Positions 50,836 to 61,749 are shown, counted from the stretch's first letter. The stretch: DNA of 64,000 bases from Amblyomma americanum (GCF_052857255.1 NC_135498.1:112779223-112843222), one strand, 5' to 3'. Numbers and translations: made by a program. The notes: generated by a model not told the origin, from the sequence alone.

Positions 50836-51147
50836 CTGAAAGCGCCCATGTATCTCGGACAACTGCAGGTGCGAAGCCTTCGTAGTGTCCGCGGAATCAC
50901 CATAGGACGCTCCCAGAGGTGCGTGCTGCGGAGGCTGCCCCATCTCGCTGAGTTGCGTCCTGTCAAGGACATTCAGGCGCTGGAAGCCCGGGCGCTGCTC
51001 CCGCTGTGCGAAGCGTGTGCCGGTCCCGGAGGTTTCCATGTCGGAGCTCCAGGTACTCGCCGTGGTTTCGCAGCTGCGTAAAGGGCTCCCACCGTCCTCG
51101 GTGCTGAACGCTGGCATGACCCGGTGCGCTCGAGTGCGCTTCCACTT
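50836..51147 (-). pseudogene. FQRLN exon-like fragment, fourth copy
   Basis: On minus one frame is open across the whole segment: RAHRVMPAFSTEDGGSPLRS, ASTWSSDMETSGTG, QRPGFQRLNVLDRTQLSEMG, HLQLSEIHGRFQ, ending at CAG|GTAAGG (50836/50835), a consensus splice donor. HRVM, the RS patch and RPGFQRLN align with copy A at 8.7-9.06 kb. The GGRRF fragment at 46553 is next downstream on this strand, as in A and B. Confidence 0.55.
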
Positions 51148-51395
51148 GAGCCCGAGCTCGCTAGGGCTGCCTCGGAAGCCTAAAGAGCGGTTGCCCTCGA
51201 TCGGCGTCCTTCAGCAGCGTTTCTGCTGCTCGCAGCGTCCGATGGCGCACGTGCCACGTTCGGAATACCTCGTGCTGCGTCGGGCGTGAAGGTGCTGCTG
51301 CTGATGATGATGATGTCCTCAGGCTTAATCACTGATCTCCACCTAGTGGAGATCAGTGGTCTTAATGGCGCATACCTGCTGTGGGGAATTGTAGT

Positions 51396-51608
51396 TGTAG
51401 GTAAAACGCTAAGGCGCCCGTGTGCTTTGCTATATTTGTGCACGTTAAAGATCCCCATGTGGTCGAAATTATTCCGGAGCCCTCCACTACGGCACCTCTT
51501 TCTTCATCTCTTCTTTCACTCCCTCCTTTATCCCTTCCCTTACGGCGCGATTCAGATGTCGACCGAGTAGTGAGACAGATTGTGCGCCATTTCCTTTCCA
51601 CAAAAAAC
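51396..51608 (+). mobile_element. Ruka SINE, 5'-truncated
   Basis: Starts at GTAAAACGCTAAGGCGCCCG just after the head and continues through the body to CACAAAAAACAAATAT. 51610-52250 shows nothing assignable. Confidence 0.8.
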
Positions 51609-52249
51609 AAATATATCATTATTGTTGTTATTGACTATAGCACACTTTAAAGAATTCCAACGTCTCCATTACGTGAGCAATTAGCAGCTCTTGGCTGCAG
51701 CGGATTTTCAAACCCTCGCGTTTACTTGGAGTGAGCGAATGTGCACTCAAACGCAATGTGAGATGTCCACGATCCCCTTGCGCTGCAGAATACCGCAACT
51801 TATTCTTCGTTTACGTCTATCCGGATTCTCTCTGACCAACCTCTGTGAGTCTTGTGGTTAAACTGAGTTCATAGATCACTTTATCCCCTTTTTAGCTGGC
51901 GGTTCCCTTCTGTCCGTAGAATTTACTTGGAGGTACCCCTCGCTCGATTAGGGTTTCATCTGTCTATTTCCATCCTCCTCTCCGACGGGGCTAGCGTCAG
52001 GGAATACTCCCTGAAACCAGTGTGCGATTATATTCACGGCTATATAGCTGCATCTGGTAGATTCGTCTGCTATGATAAGAGTTCATTGTATATTCATTTC
52101 CATTTTATTTTTCTATTTTTTATACAAATCTCAGTCTAGGACACAAAGTTATTCAATTACTCCACTTCTTGCCCATGAGTGCGTTTTCATCAGTAATGCA
52201 AGCTAAGCTGGCCAATGCCCCGGCGTGAGTATGTGCCTTTAACCCTGAA

Positions 52250-52423
52250 GTCATCATCCTCAATAATTTCGACCACCTGGAGAGATTTAACTCCCACGGA
52301 CATCGCACAGCACATGCGCGCCTTTTGAGTTTCGCCTCCATCAAAAACCACTGCGGTCGGGTTCGAACACTGCTACTCCGGCTCAGTAGACGAGCGACTT
52401 AACCAGTGAGCCACCGCAGCGGT
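52250..52423 (-). mobile_element. Ruka SINE, 5' half
   Basis: Minus-strand head (CCGCTGCGGTGGCTCACTGG, B box GTGTTCGAACCCG) and the section to AATTATTGAGG; the 3' half and tail are missing. 52425-52950 holds no assignable feature. Confidence 0.75.
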
Positions 52424-54705
52424 GAGTCAACGATAGAAATCCTAATGGGATGAAATGAGGAATCTCCCCGTCCAGTTCTTTCCAACTTCTTAAATGAATG
52501 ATTGGTCGTCCTGGAAGAGCAACTTGGGCCGCATAAGGCCCTCCGCTGGTAGCACCTGCCAACGCAGGACAGTCGCACATCGCTTAACCGCTGCGACACT
52601 GCGCCAGGAGGGGCATGAGGACTTCCAGGGATCTATAAGTGTAAAGTAGAGAATTATATTCTGCATATATGGGAATTAACCCATTACGCTATCATGTATT
52701 ACCAAATTGATCAATTCCGTTCCCATTGCTAGTCGAAATCACACATTCCTTGCGGAATAGACAGAACAGCTTTGGATTTAGTAAATTAAAAATAAGCTTT
52801 TCCTATATATTTATACTAAAGCGTGGTGGAGAAAACATCACTGTAGCTTTTGACAAAACGGTTTACAGGCTGTCGAAAAGTATCCAATAAAGTTTTTGTT
52901 TTTGGTTTGGCGACCGTTTTATATAGTATTTATTTCAATACGAGGGCATGCAATTTCATGGCACTTCATCAGTGCGAGCAGGAAATGGAAGGTCAGCACA
53001 TTGCCGTCGTGAGCTTGCGCTGAGCAAATTGTGGAGGCGCAGATGGAACGAATGGAAATGAAGTGTTGATAACGGCGAATATGTAAGATCAGGATTCTTG
53101 TGCGGACAAGAATCTTGAGACCCACGATGCAAGAGGCGCATGGCTGGCGCTGCACTCCTGCGAATGTGCAGCATAAAAAAATGCGTTAACTAGCCCAGCA
53201 ATACGTAGGTTAAGCTGTACGTGAAATATCTTACGATGCGTTAATGTGTAAACGCCCAGAAAGCCCGCCTATGAGGCTGCATCTTGAGGAAAATTAGTCA
53301 TATCACACCTTCTTAAAACCCCCTTCAATCTATGCCGAAGGCAGTTTTGTTGGGATGCTTGTCACAAATCCTGCGTTTTTGTAACAATGTGAAAATGTTA
53401 AACGCTCAAGCAAACGCAAGTTCTAATGTCGCGCAAATGTGAGAGCTCATGAAATACAATAGCGGTTAAGAACGACTCAAGTGAGTGAACCTGGATTGTT
53501 TGAGGATTTGCGAAAGTCGAAAAGACGTATTCTGCGGAAAAGACCAGCTTTAAACAATGGACAGATTAAACGTAGCGGAGACGTAATATTGTAGACGTAT
53601 ACGGGCTTCCGATAAGCCGGTATATGTCTACTCTAATACGTCTCCGGTATGCTTAATGTATCTAATAAGTCGGCTTGCCACAACTTGCCTTTAGGCACAT
53701 GTCACGAAAGGCCTAGGCATGTGGGTCGATACCTGTTAGTCGTGCGTGTGGTGTCGTGCTGTCCGTTTGACGCGCGTGGAAGTTTAGAGCAAGCACCTAT
53801 CTTCGTTTCTTGTTTCTTCTTTGAAATTATGGAAAGAAATTTAGCAGCGAAGGGTTTACCGTATTTTTTAATGGAAAAAATAAGAAACAGTACACCTGTT
53901 CGGTTGCTTTCAAACATTTTTTAATGTTTTCATTGTGACTGCTCATACACAGGCACTTTTGTCGCAACCGAGGTCTAAAAGGTGTACTGGTTACCACATA
54001 TAAGAGTATAGTTCAGTTTCTACGGCCCAGCACAGAAGTGATCGGAGACTTCGAGGCGGTAAGTCAACAGTGAGCTGATGATGGTAAGTGCTGACAGATA
54101 CATTGCAACCACGACTGGGGAACAATGACATCGATTTGCCTAGCGTGCAGTGAACTTTTCCTCAGTTGAGAACCAATGGTTTAATGTAGACTATTTGCTT
54201 ATGCTAACAGTCGTATTGTTCAAATGATGTCCATACTTGGTAGTTCTTGGCCAACGAAGCAGCGTGGAAAGTACACATACTACTATTTAGGCCATACCTT
54301 ATTTGTTCAATTTCGCAGATCATAGTCCGAGCTGCGCCGTCAACCAGTGGCGGCCATTATCCGGACAATAATAGTGTTCGAAGTGGCGTGCGTGTTTAGA
54401 GCCGCTTTGGCGACAGAGGTCGTGCTCGCTGCAAGTCTTGTAGCCGTGGCTATTGTCTGATCCGCAGTTCCGGTGCTGGCGCGGTCGAGCTTCTTTATAT
54501 GTGGGGAGACATAAGTAGGTTTGTTCAGTTGAGAATGAGCGGTGGGTTTTTTATAATCAAATTTCGGTGGAAAACTTTGTGGGACACACTTGCTGTCGAG
54601 GAAACCTGCTGTGCACTCTGAAGATCTTGGTCTGTTTGGTGGTAGCCTATTCAGTGTGAGACCGTGGAGGTGAGTGTTGGTCCTTGCCTTATGCAAGTTC
54701 TGTGA

Positions 54706-54780
54706 CAACGCCTCCTTTATAAAGCTTTATAAAGCTTATAAAGTATTATAAATTTTTATAAAGTTTTATAATAAAGGCGC
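54706..54780. repeat. AT-rich palindromic insert
   Basis: ACGCCTCCTTTATAAAGC at the left and TTTTATAATAAAGGCGCTGG at the right are approximate inverted repeats around TATAAAG units. The block is missing in copy C. It may be a tiny MITE-like insert. Confidence 0.45.
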
Positions 54781-55160
54781 TGGCTGAGAATGTGTCAGTA
54801 GATTAAGCACAAGCAAGTGGTTGGTGGAGAATAACGCTTCGAATCGGATAGTACCGTATTGAACTCTAACGTTTAGTTCAATAAGTGGGATATCTAAAAA
54901 AACATTGTGTTGGCTTGGATAATGTTTTCTTAAGGGGCACAAGATAAAAGAGGGAAAGATGGCGAACCTGTCGTTTAACCTGAATAGAGCGTCCGAAAAC
55001 CAGAAAATTTTACGCTATATTCACCTACGGGAAACGCGTTCCAAGCAAGGCTGAAAACTATAGGTGATCGCAGAATATGCTCGTCGAAGTGCATAAGTTA
55101 GTTTGCTTCAAGCAGACGTAGTTGAAAGGTAAGAGAACGTTCGCCTTTGATGGCGGTGGT

Positions 55161-55371
55161 CGCAGTGTTTTTTTATTAAAATAATAGTAAAATGGAAGGA
55201 AGATTTTTGCTAGCCGCGGCATTTGCCATCGATCCTGAAGCACCAGAGCTGGGGCAGCGGAAATAAAGGATAGCCGGCAGAATGGAGAAATGAAATGAAA
55301 GAGGTGAGGGGACAGGAAGAGAGGATAGGGGGAGAAGTAATATATACAAACTATTTACACAATAAGAAATG
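55161..55371 (-). mobile_element. LINE-A 3' UTR insertion in copy D
   Basis: The last 210 bp of LINE-A on minus, ending in a T-rich run without the usual CACCACC tail. Flanks are TGGCGGTGGT (55151-55160) and TGGCGGTTGT (55372-55381), an imperfect target duplication. Copy C lacks the insertion near 41205. Confidence 0.8.
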
Positions 55372-55506
55372 TGGCGGTTGTTTCTGAAATCCAGTGGACT
55401 ATCCTCACGTAAGTGCACGAGCAGTAGCTGGAGGACACTGAAATGTTTACAGAACCTTCCTCGCAGTGTGGAATTTCAGCCATGCCATTGTGAAGGCTTC
55501 CCAGTT

Positions 55507-55694
55507 TAATAATAATAATAACAATTGGTTTTTGGGAAAGGAAATGGAGCAGTATCTGTCTCAAATATCGTTGGACACCTGAACCGCGCCATAAGGGAAG
55601 GGACAAGGGAGGGAGTGAAAGAAGAAATGAAGAAGGAGGTGCCGTAGTGGAGGGCTCCGGAATAATTCCGACCAGGGGCGCCTTAGCGTTTTCT
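55507..55694 (-). mobile_element. Ruka SINE, internally deleted
   Basis: ATT-repeat tail and body on minus. The segment between GGTCGGAATTATTCC and CGCTAAGGCGCC is missing, and so is the head. Confidence 0.8.
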
Positions 55695-55719
55695 CAGCGC
55701 ACTCCCCGGGTTTGACTGG

Positions 55720-55742
55720 TGTGTGTGTGTGTGTGTGTGTGC
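55720..55742. repeat. (GT)n microsatellite
   Basis: A GTGTGT run of about 22 bases directly beside the truncated Ruka. Confidence 0.8.
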
Positions 55743-55845
55743 TTCACCTCAGTGGATTCTACTCGTTATGGAGTTCGTGAAAGAGAAGATGAGCAGGAAT
55801 AAGTATTTTATTGATATAGCAGAGAGGTTCTTGCGGGTGAAGCCC

Positions 55846-56110
55846 CTATTCAAGGACCCCACTGAGGCAACAACGAAAGAACGAAGCGAGGAAGAGACAA
55901 GGTGCCCAAAAGACGGCAGTAGAACGCCGCATGACGCGAGAAGCGTCGTAACAACGATGCGGCTTGAAGAAGTCGTCCCACGTCCCGGAGTGACTGTTCA
56001 ATTGCGGAAGGGACCAGTTTGACTTCTCTAGAGCGTCGGAATGAGACGCTGCGTAGACGACGTGCCGAGGAAACAAAGCTTTCGGAATTCAACTAGGGTT
56101 AGCCAGAACT
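55846..56110 (+). repeat. KLSEFN repeat, copy 2
   Basis: Plus frame near the end: SLERRNETLRRRRAEETKLS, then EFN and stop at about 56095, followed by GGGTTAGCCAGAACTAAACC. Upstream parts are out of frame. It is directly followed by a tRNA-like repeat in opposite orientation. Confidence 0.55.
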
Positions 56111-56149
56111 AAACCACATCCTATTTTTCTTATTAATGAAAGGTTAATA

Positions 56150-56400
56150 AAAGTAGATACATAACCAGTTCCGCCGGTTGGATGCGTACCCACGACCTCC
56201 AAATTTCGTGTCCGCTGCTTTGCCAACTGAGCTACGGTGACATTTGTCCAATCTTCTACTTTCGGGGCTATATATGATTAGTGTAAGCGAACATTAAGAG
56301 TGTTCGCCACTACCACCGTCGTCTATAGCGGCGGATGTAGTACGTCCGGTACTAACGCGAGTGCAGTGTATAGGACAAGTATCTGAACCACGTGTTCCCC
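56150..56400 (-). repeat. tRNA-like composite repeat, copy 1
   Basis: On minus: GACGGTGGTAGTGGCGAACA, then CATATATAGCCCCGAAAGTA, then a tRNA-like unit (GTAGCTCAGTTGGCAAAGCA, GAGGTCGTGGGTACGCATCC, CCGGCGG). The A box is perfect and the B box imperfect. No acceptor stem can be formed, so it is not a functional tRNA. It matches 61195-61400 and 61555-61720. Confidence 0.6.
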
Positions 56401-56703
56401 AAACAGAGCCTGTAGCTTTGCTATCAACCGACAGCTGGAGAACACATGTCGAGGTGAAAGTCAGAATATTGTTTCATCTCTGTTAGTGTAGACTCCAGCC
56501 ACCGGCTAATAGTTAAGCCTGCGGCTTTGTTTGCGGAACGCGTGATGCAGAGATTTTTGTACCGACTGTACGTCGTGTACTGCGGAAAGTGTAATGTGGG
56601 GTACCACCGGTGTATTGAGTAGGAGTTTGTAATCTCGTAAGGGTGTTTTCATCCGAGAATAACCTTCCGAGCTTTCTGTAGGAATACATGTGAAAAAAAG
56701 ATT

Positions 56704-56928
56704 AATAATAATAATAATGGTTTTTTGGGGAAAGGAGATGGCGCAGTATCTGTCTCATATATCGTTGGACACCTGAACCGCGCCTTAAGGGAAGGGATGA
56801 AGGAGGGAGTGAAAGGAGAAAGGAAGAGGTGCCGTTGTGGAGGGCTCCGGAAAAATTTCGACCACCTGGGGATCTTTAACGTGCACAGCCATCGCACAGC
56901 ACACGGGCGCCTTAGCGTTTTTCCTCCG
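56704..56928 (-). mobile_element. Ruka SINE, head missing
   Basis: Clean ATT-repeat tail (56701-56717) and body on minus, truncated at GGAGGAAAAACGC. A further Ruka 3' tail piece, CCCCAAAAACCAAC on minus, abuts at 56930-56965. 56970-57898 shows no gene; parts of 57420-57740 repeat the inverted region 56500-56650 (for example CAGTCGGTACAAAAGTC versus GTACCGACTG). Confidence 0.85.
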
Positions 56929-57910
56929 AAGTTGGTTTTTGGGGAAAGGAAAGGGCGCAGTATCCGCAACAGAGCTGTTGAGAGTAGTTTCAGAGACAAG
57001 TCATGTTGCAGCCACCTATTAAACACTAGGATGTACTGGCCGGTGTGATGTAAGCTACGTCTTCAAACGCAGGCAGAACAGACATCGCCGTTCCCCTCTG
57101 CCCCTTCCGACACCCCACCCAGAAGACGCGACGAGCTGACGGCGCTGCCGCGATGGTACCCTATAACCCCAGATACCCGATAATCCGTCTAAAAGCCTGA
57201 ACACAGCTCCCCTGGCGATGACATTCGGTGCGGTCATGGGCCTCGGCCGTCTGCTACTGGTGACCTGTGGCCCGCAAGCTTCGTGGCTCACAGCTTATCC
57301 GATCGCCCTGCCATCCATCGTGGCGGCAATCCCTTCACATTTTTTCCATCCCCTCTCAAAAATTTCTTCACGCCCATCGTCATGCGCTACTTAATGCCTT
57401 AATATTTCCTTAATAAGTCGGAAAGAACACCCTTACGAGATTACAAACACCTGCCCAGTACATCGGTGGTAATCCATACTACACTTTCCGCAGTGCGCGC
57501 ACTGTCCTCTCGCGGCAAGGCGGGACGTGCAGTCGGTACAAAAGTCATAGCGCAGGCCTTCCGCAAAGAAAGCCGCCAGCTTAACGCCGGTGGCTGCAGG
57601 CTACACTTAAAAAAGTCGAAACAAAAGTCTGAGTTTCATCTCCACAAGTATGGTCTCCGGCCCGCGGCTAATAGCAAAGCTACCGGCTTCGTATGGGGAA
57701 CGCGTGGTGCAGAGACTTTTACAGCGAAAGCTTTACTTGCCGTGAACTTGCGATTTCATCGCGGCGGTGCTTCAAGGAGGCATATGACGTCCCAACGCGT
57801 GCCTCACCGCGGATTTTTCTCTCTTCCTAGTCACAACTGCGCAAGCGCCACTAATAGCACCAAGCCACAGGTGTTCCGCCGCTGCGGTGCGCCTTTCCTT
57901 TCTTGAAAAT

Positions 57911-58226
57911 AATAATAATAATTGGTTTTTTGGGGAAAGGAAATGGCGCAGTATCTGTCTCATATATCGTTGGACACCTGAACCGCGCCTTTAGGGAAGG
58001 GATAAAGGAGGGAGTGAAAGAAGAAAGGAAGAAGGAGGTGCCGTAGTGGAGGGCTCCGGAATAATTTCGACCACCTGGGGATCTTTAACGTGCACTGACA
58101 TCGCACAGCACACGGGCGCCTTAGCGTTTTTCCTCCATAAAAACGCAGCCGCCGCGGTCGGGTTCGAACCCGGGAAATCCTGATTAGTAGTCGAGGGCCC
58201 TAACCACTGAGCCACCGCGGCGGGTA
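57911..58226 (-). mobile_element. Ruka SINE, full length with TSD
   Basis: Complete minus-strand copy with intact A box (GTGGCTCAGTGG), B box (GGGTTCGAACCCG) and ATT-repeat tail. It is flanked by TTTCTTGAAAAT at 57899-57910 and 58227-58238 (12 bp, perfect). Its near-consensus sequence and perfect repeat suggest a recent insertion. Confidence 0.93.
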
Positions 58227-58243
58227 TTTCTTGAAAATCCAAC

Positions 58244-59260
58244 TTGCAATTTTCAGTTTACCCGCACGGCGAGGACGCCCGGGTGGGATCCGATCTCCTC
58301 GGCCAACTCCCAGCCCTGTTCTCTGGTGAAGGCGGTGCCCCGGTTCGCCGGCCGAAACAGCACCGTCCCAACCAGGCTGGACGGGACCTCCATGGCAGCC
58401 GCGGCTCGCTCCAGGGCAGCTCTCCGACGCCGCAGCGCCTTGGTAGTGATAATGCGCCACGGGACCAGGCTGGCCCCAGCATCAGCGTCGCCGCTGCCTG
58501 CGGGGCATTGCTGCGGCGCGCCGCGGAGTTGGGCGCGCTCGCTGCCAGCAGACGAAGCCCCAGCCGCAGCCTGGTCTTGTGCGGCGGGATTTGGTGAGGT
58601 CGCACCCGTTTTTCTTCCGGACGCCGTCGCCCCACCAGCAACAGCAGCAGCATCAGCCGAAGGCTGGAGGTGGGCTCCATGGGGCTCGTGCTGGGAAGGC
58701 CCTGTCCTTCGAGTGTGGAGGGAGAGGGAACAGTGACGGTGGGGGCCTTCGAGCTTCCCGCTTGGCCACCGCGATGTCCCTTTTGGTTTCCGAGTCCCTC
58801 TCCTCCTAGGACCCCGTTGAGCGTCGCCGTTTCCGGAGAGCAGACTCGTCCATTGGGGTGCACATGCTCTCCTCGGCTGCAGGTGTCCGCGGTGAGCCCG
58901 CAGCAGCAGCATCAGGGGGAGAGGGTATCACCGCCGGTTCCCCAGGAGTAGCAATGGCGGCAGGAAGCGCAGGGGTGGCCAGAAATGGCGGGGAGGGAGC
59001 CGCCATGGAGTTTTGCGTCTGGTGAGCGAGCGCCATGGCGTCACTCAAGGCTAGAACGCGTGGGTCCGCCGGCGACACGTCCAAGGTCCCGATGACGGAC
59101 TCAAGGTTCTCCGAGGTGGAAATGAGCGCCGCCGTCAGGCACCTCACAGTGTCCCGCAGATCAGCGATCTCGGCCTGCATTCGCCGAATGGTGCTGGACT
59201 ACCTTCCTCTGGACGGCGTTCGTCTCCGTGATCGTGAGCGTGAGCGGCCTGCCCTGCGTT
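58244..59260 (-). mobile_element. LINE ORF1 region, truncated
   Basis: Minus strand. The first frame (59180-58806) starts with MQAEIADLRDTVRCLTAALI, a probable coiled coil, followed by Ala/Pro-rich sequence. A second frame (58912-58253) is Pro/Ala/Gly-rich and ends with ALRRRRAALERAAAAMEVPS, GTVLFRPANRGTAFT and ELAEEIGSHPGVLAVRVN. The latter part resembles the RRM-like domain of ORF1 proteins of tick LINEs. One frameshift separates the frames, and the element is cut at 58253, so all downstream LINE regions are missing. Confidence 0.65.
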
Positions 59261-59454
59261 GCTGATTGTCACCGCCGAACACAGGCCTTCGCTCGTTCAC
59301 GGCGTCTGTGGCCTCCATGGGGAGACCCCGCAACGCCGCGAAGCCTTAGGCCCAGCGTCCGAAGGAGCAGAGAGCTAAAAAAACACGTCCGCTCGCTTCG
59401 AACGCCCACCTAAGAATCCGGCGTATGTCTGCAAATTCAGATTTTTGAGCTGTC

Positions 59455-59469
59455 CGTCGCGGTGGCTCA
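59455..59469 (+). mobile_element. Ruka head fragment before LINE-A
   Basis: CGTCGCGGTGGCTCA matches the first bases of Ruka. The rest of a Ruka, starting at CCGGAGTTCCCGGG, follows the LINE-A copy, so LINE-A probably interrupted it, with loss of about 20 bp. Confidence 0.5.
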
Positions 59470-59910
59470 CGACTTTGGTGAGCCTCTGTGCATTCCTCGA
59501 ACACACGGGCTTGACGTCCCGTCTGTTCTCCGTCAGGTAGTTACACGCAGTGACCGAACGCTCCGCGAGTTCTACCTTGAACGATTAATAACTGGACGCC
59601 CCACTCCAGTTGTAACCTACACAGTGCTGTGCGCGTGTGTGCTTTAATTCCTCTAAAATGAACTAATCACGCGCACAACCTGGACACATTTATTATTGTG
59701 TAAATAGTTTGTACATATTACTTCTACCCCTGTCCTCTATTCCTGTCCCCTCACCTCTTTCATTTCATTTCTCCATTCTGCCTGCTGTCCTTTATTTCCG
59801 CTGCCCCAGCTCAGGTGCTTCAGTATCGATGGCAGATGCCGGGGTTAGCAAAAATCTTTTCCTTCCTTTTTACTATTATTTTTAATAAAACCACTACCAC
59901 CACCAATTTT
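59470..59910 (+). mobile_element. LINE-A 3' end
   Basis: The frame TLVSLCAFLEHTGLTSRLFS and stop at about 59540 is identical in this stretch to the end of the LINE-A protein at 5816. The complete 3' UTR and ACCACTACCACCACC tail follow. No clear target duplication. Confidence 0.85.
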
Positions 59911-59916
59911 CAGTTT

Positions 59917-60209
59917 CCGGAGTTCCCGGGTTCGAACCCGACCGCGGCGGCTGCGTTTTTATGGAGAGAAAACGCTAAGGCGCCCGTGTGCTGTGCGATG
60001 TCAGTGCACGTTAAAGATCCCCAGGTGGTCGAAATTATTCCGGAGCCCTCCACTACGGCACCTCTTCTTCCTTTCTTCTTTCACTCCCTCCTTTATCTCT
60101 TCCCTTACGGCGCGGTTCAGGTGTATAACGATATATGAGACAGATACTGCGCCATTTCCTTTCCCCCAAAACCAATTATTATTATTATTATTAATATTAT
60201 TATTATTAG
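59917..60209 (+). mobile_element. Ruka SINE, from the B box onward
   Basis: Near-consensus from CCGGAGTTCCCGGGTTCGAA to a long ATT/AAT repeat tail (60175-60208). Confidence 0.9.
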
Positions 60210-60212
60210 GTT

Positions 60213-60318
60213 TTCCGTTTTCTCTTTATTCTTTCTCTCCCTTCTTTACCAGTACCTTTACGGCGCGGTTCGGGTGTCCACCGGACATTACTGTGCCATT
60301 TCCTTTCCTCGGAAACGA
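60213..60318 (+). mobile_element. Ruka 3' fragment
   Basis: TTACGGCGCGGTTCGGGTGT and CCATTTCCTTTCCTC match the 3' part of Ruka; the 5' part is pyrimidine-rich and decayed. Confidence 0.6.
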
Positions 60319-60322
60319 AACA

Positions 60323-60634
60323 CTGACCCGCCGCAGTCGCTCAGTGGTTAGGGCGCTCGACTACTGATGCGGAGTTCCCGGGTTCGAACCCGACCGCGGC
60401 GGCTGCGTTTTTATGGAGGAAAAACGCTAAAGCGCCCGTGTGCTGTGCGATGTCAGTGCACGTTAAAGATCCCCAGGTGGTCGAAATTATTCCGGAGCCC
60501 TCCACTACGGCACCTCTTCCTTTCTTCTTTCATTCCCTCCTTATCCCATTCCTTACGGCACGGTTCAGGTGTCCAACGATGTATGAGACAAATACTGCGC
60601 CATTTCCTTTCCCCCAAAACCAATTATTATTATT
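60323..60634 (+). mobile_element. Ruka SINE, full length with TSD
   Basis: Head ACCCGCCGCAGTCGCTCAGT, B box GGGTTCGAACCCG, complete body and ATT tail. Flanked by AAACGAAACA at 60313-60322 and 60635-60644 (10 bp, perfect). Confidence 0.92.
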
Positions 60635-60814
60635 AAACGAAACAAAACAAGTGATCCGACGACGTTCAGAGAGTTCATTGGCGATTACAACTTTGCAAAT
60701 GCCGTTCATTTTAAAGAAAGGAAAGGCGCACAACCGGCCCCATGGGTCAGTTGAGACGACAATCTCGCTTTCTTGTACGTAGCGTTGGTCTCCAACTGCA
60801 AAAGCCTGCATTGA

Positions 60815-60930
60815 TTGCGTTCCGCACACTGGATAGGCAGTGCGCTCTCCGTGCCACCCTAGGAGGTGGCATGCAATTAATGGTTGATCGCGAGAGATCC
60901 ATCACCAGATGAACGCAGCATCCTATCTTT
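60815..60930 (+). repeat. TTCCGCACACTGGATAGG repeat, copy 2
   Basis: Same order as 47770-47910, including the GTGCGC...GCCACC block and ATCGCGAGAGATC. 60640-60815 contains a further piece shared with 42405 and 50600. Confidence 0.55.
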
Positions 60931-61194
60931 TGCTGCAGTGCCGCATGTCAGCCACAACGCTCTCAGCGCTAATGCATTCTGGCCACATCTCTCTCTCACC
61001 ACATGCATCAAAGCACGAATGACGCGTCCGCATATCCAGGGAGCCAGTTATGCGCCCTTCCTTTGCTCAAAGCCATCGCCGTCTAGAGCATTGTCAACGC
61101 CAAAGCCAATACACAGAATGAACGCCATGCTTCGCTTAGTATATCCTAGATTAGCTCAGCTAATCCGGATTAATTTTTGTCCCCGACACTGCAC

Positions 61195-61500
61195 TCGAGA
61201 GCGCACAGGACGTACTACGTCCGCCGCTATGGACGACGGTGGTTGTGGTGAACACTCTCAAGGTTTGCATAAACTACACATATATAGCCCCGAAGCCAGA
61301 AGATTGGACGACTGTCACCATAACTCAATTGGCAGAACCACGAACGTGAAAAGCGGAGGTCGTGGGTTTGGATCCCACCGGCGGCATGCGTTTGAATAAA
61401 AATACAAAAAGGCATCCTGTAAGCTTGGTTTCGGGGACTGCTGTCTTCCGTCATGAACGGATTAGGCTAGAAATGTATAATCGAGAGGCTTCACTGGGGA
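61195..61500 (+). repeat. tRNA-like composite repeat, copy 2
   Basis: CGCACAGGACGTACTACGTC, CATATATAGCCCCGAAGCCA, then a tRNA-like unit whose A box is damaged (ATAACTCAATTGG) and whose B box is good (GGTCGTGGGTTTGGATCCCA), then AATAAAAATACAAAAAGGCA. The last 150 bp (GGCATCCTGTAAGCTTGGTT onwards) recur at 62357-62520. Confidence 0.6.
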
Positions 61501-61529
61501 GATATTTCTCACCCATAATTTCCTCACAG

Positions 61530-61745
61530 GGTGGCTGCTACGATGTGGGCAGCACATTACGAACATCAGTCACAAGGTTCGCTTACACTACACATGCATA
61601 GCCCCGAAAGCAGAAGTTCGAACAACTGCCATCGTATCTTAGTTGGTAAAGCAGCGGACGCGAAAGTCGGAGGAGGTGGGCTCGGATTCCACTGGCGGTA
61701 TGTGGTTGTTTTCTTCTGCTCTTCATAACCTCTGATTAATGAAAA
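61530..61745 (+). repeat. tRNA-like composite repeat, copy 3
   Basis: GCTTACACTACACATGCATA, GCCCCGAAAGCAGAAG, then the tRNA-like unit (ATCTTAGTTGGTAAAGCAGC, GGTGGGCTCGGATTCCAC). It is in the same orientation as copy 2, giving a short tandem array. Confidence 0.6.
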
Positions 61746-61749
61746 ACAT

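Larger units (their letters stand above)
52955..55505 (+). repeat. Segmental duplication, copy D
   Basis: Colinear with 37130-41345, lacking the LINE fragments of C and carrying LINE-A at 55161-55371 and a small AT-rich palindromic insert at about 54706-54780. No intact frame is shared by both copies. Confidence 0.8.

Noticed and set aside
56175..56250. True tRNA gene on minus
   Set aside because: The A box is good, but the 5' and 3' ends cannot pair into an acceptor stem and the same unit recurs inside a longer repeat at 61.3 and 61.65 kb.
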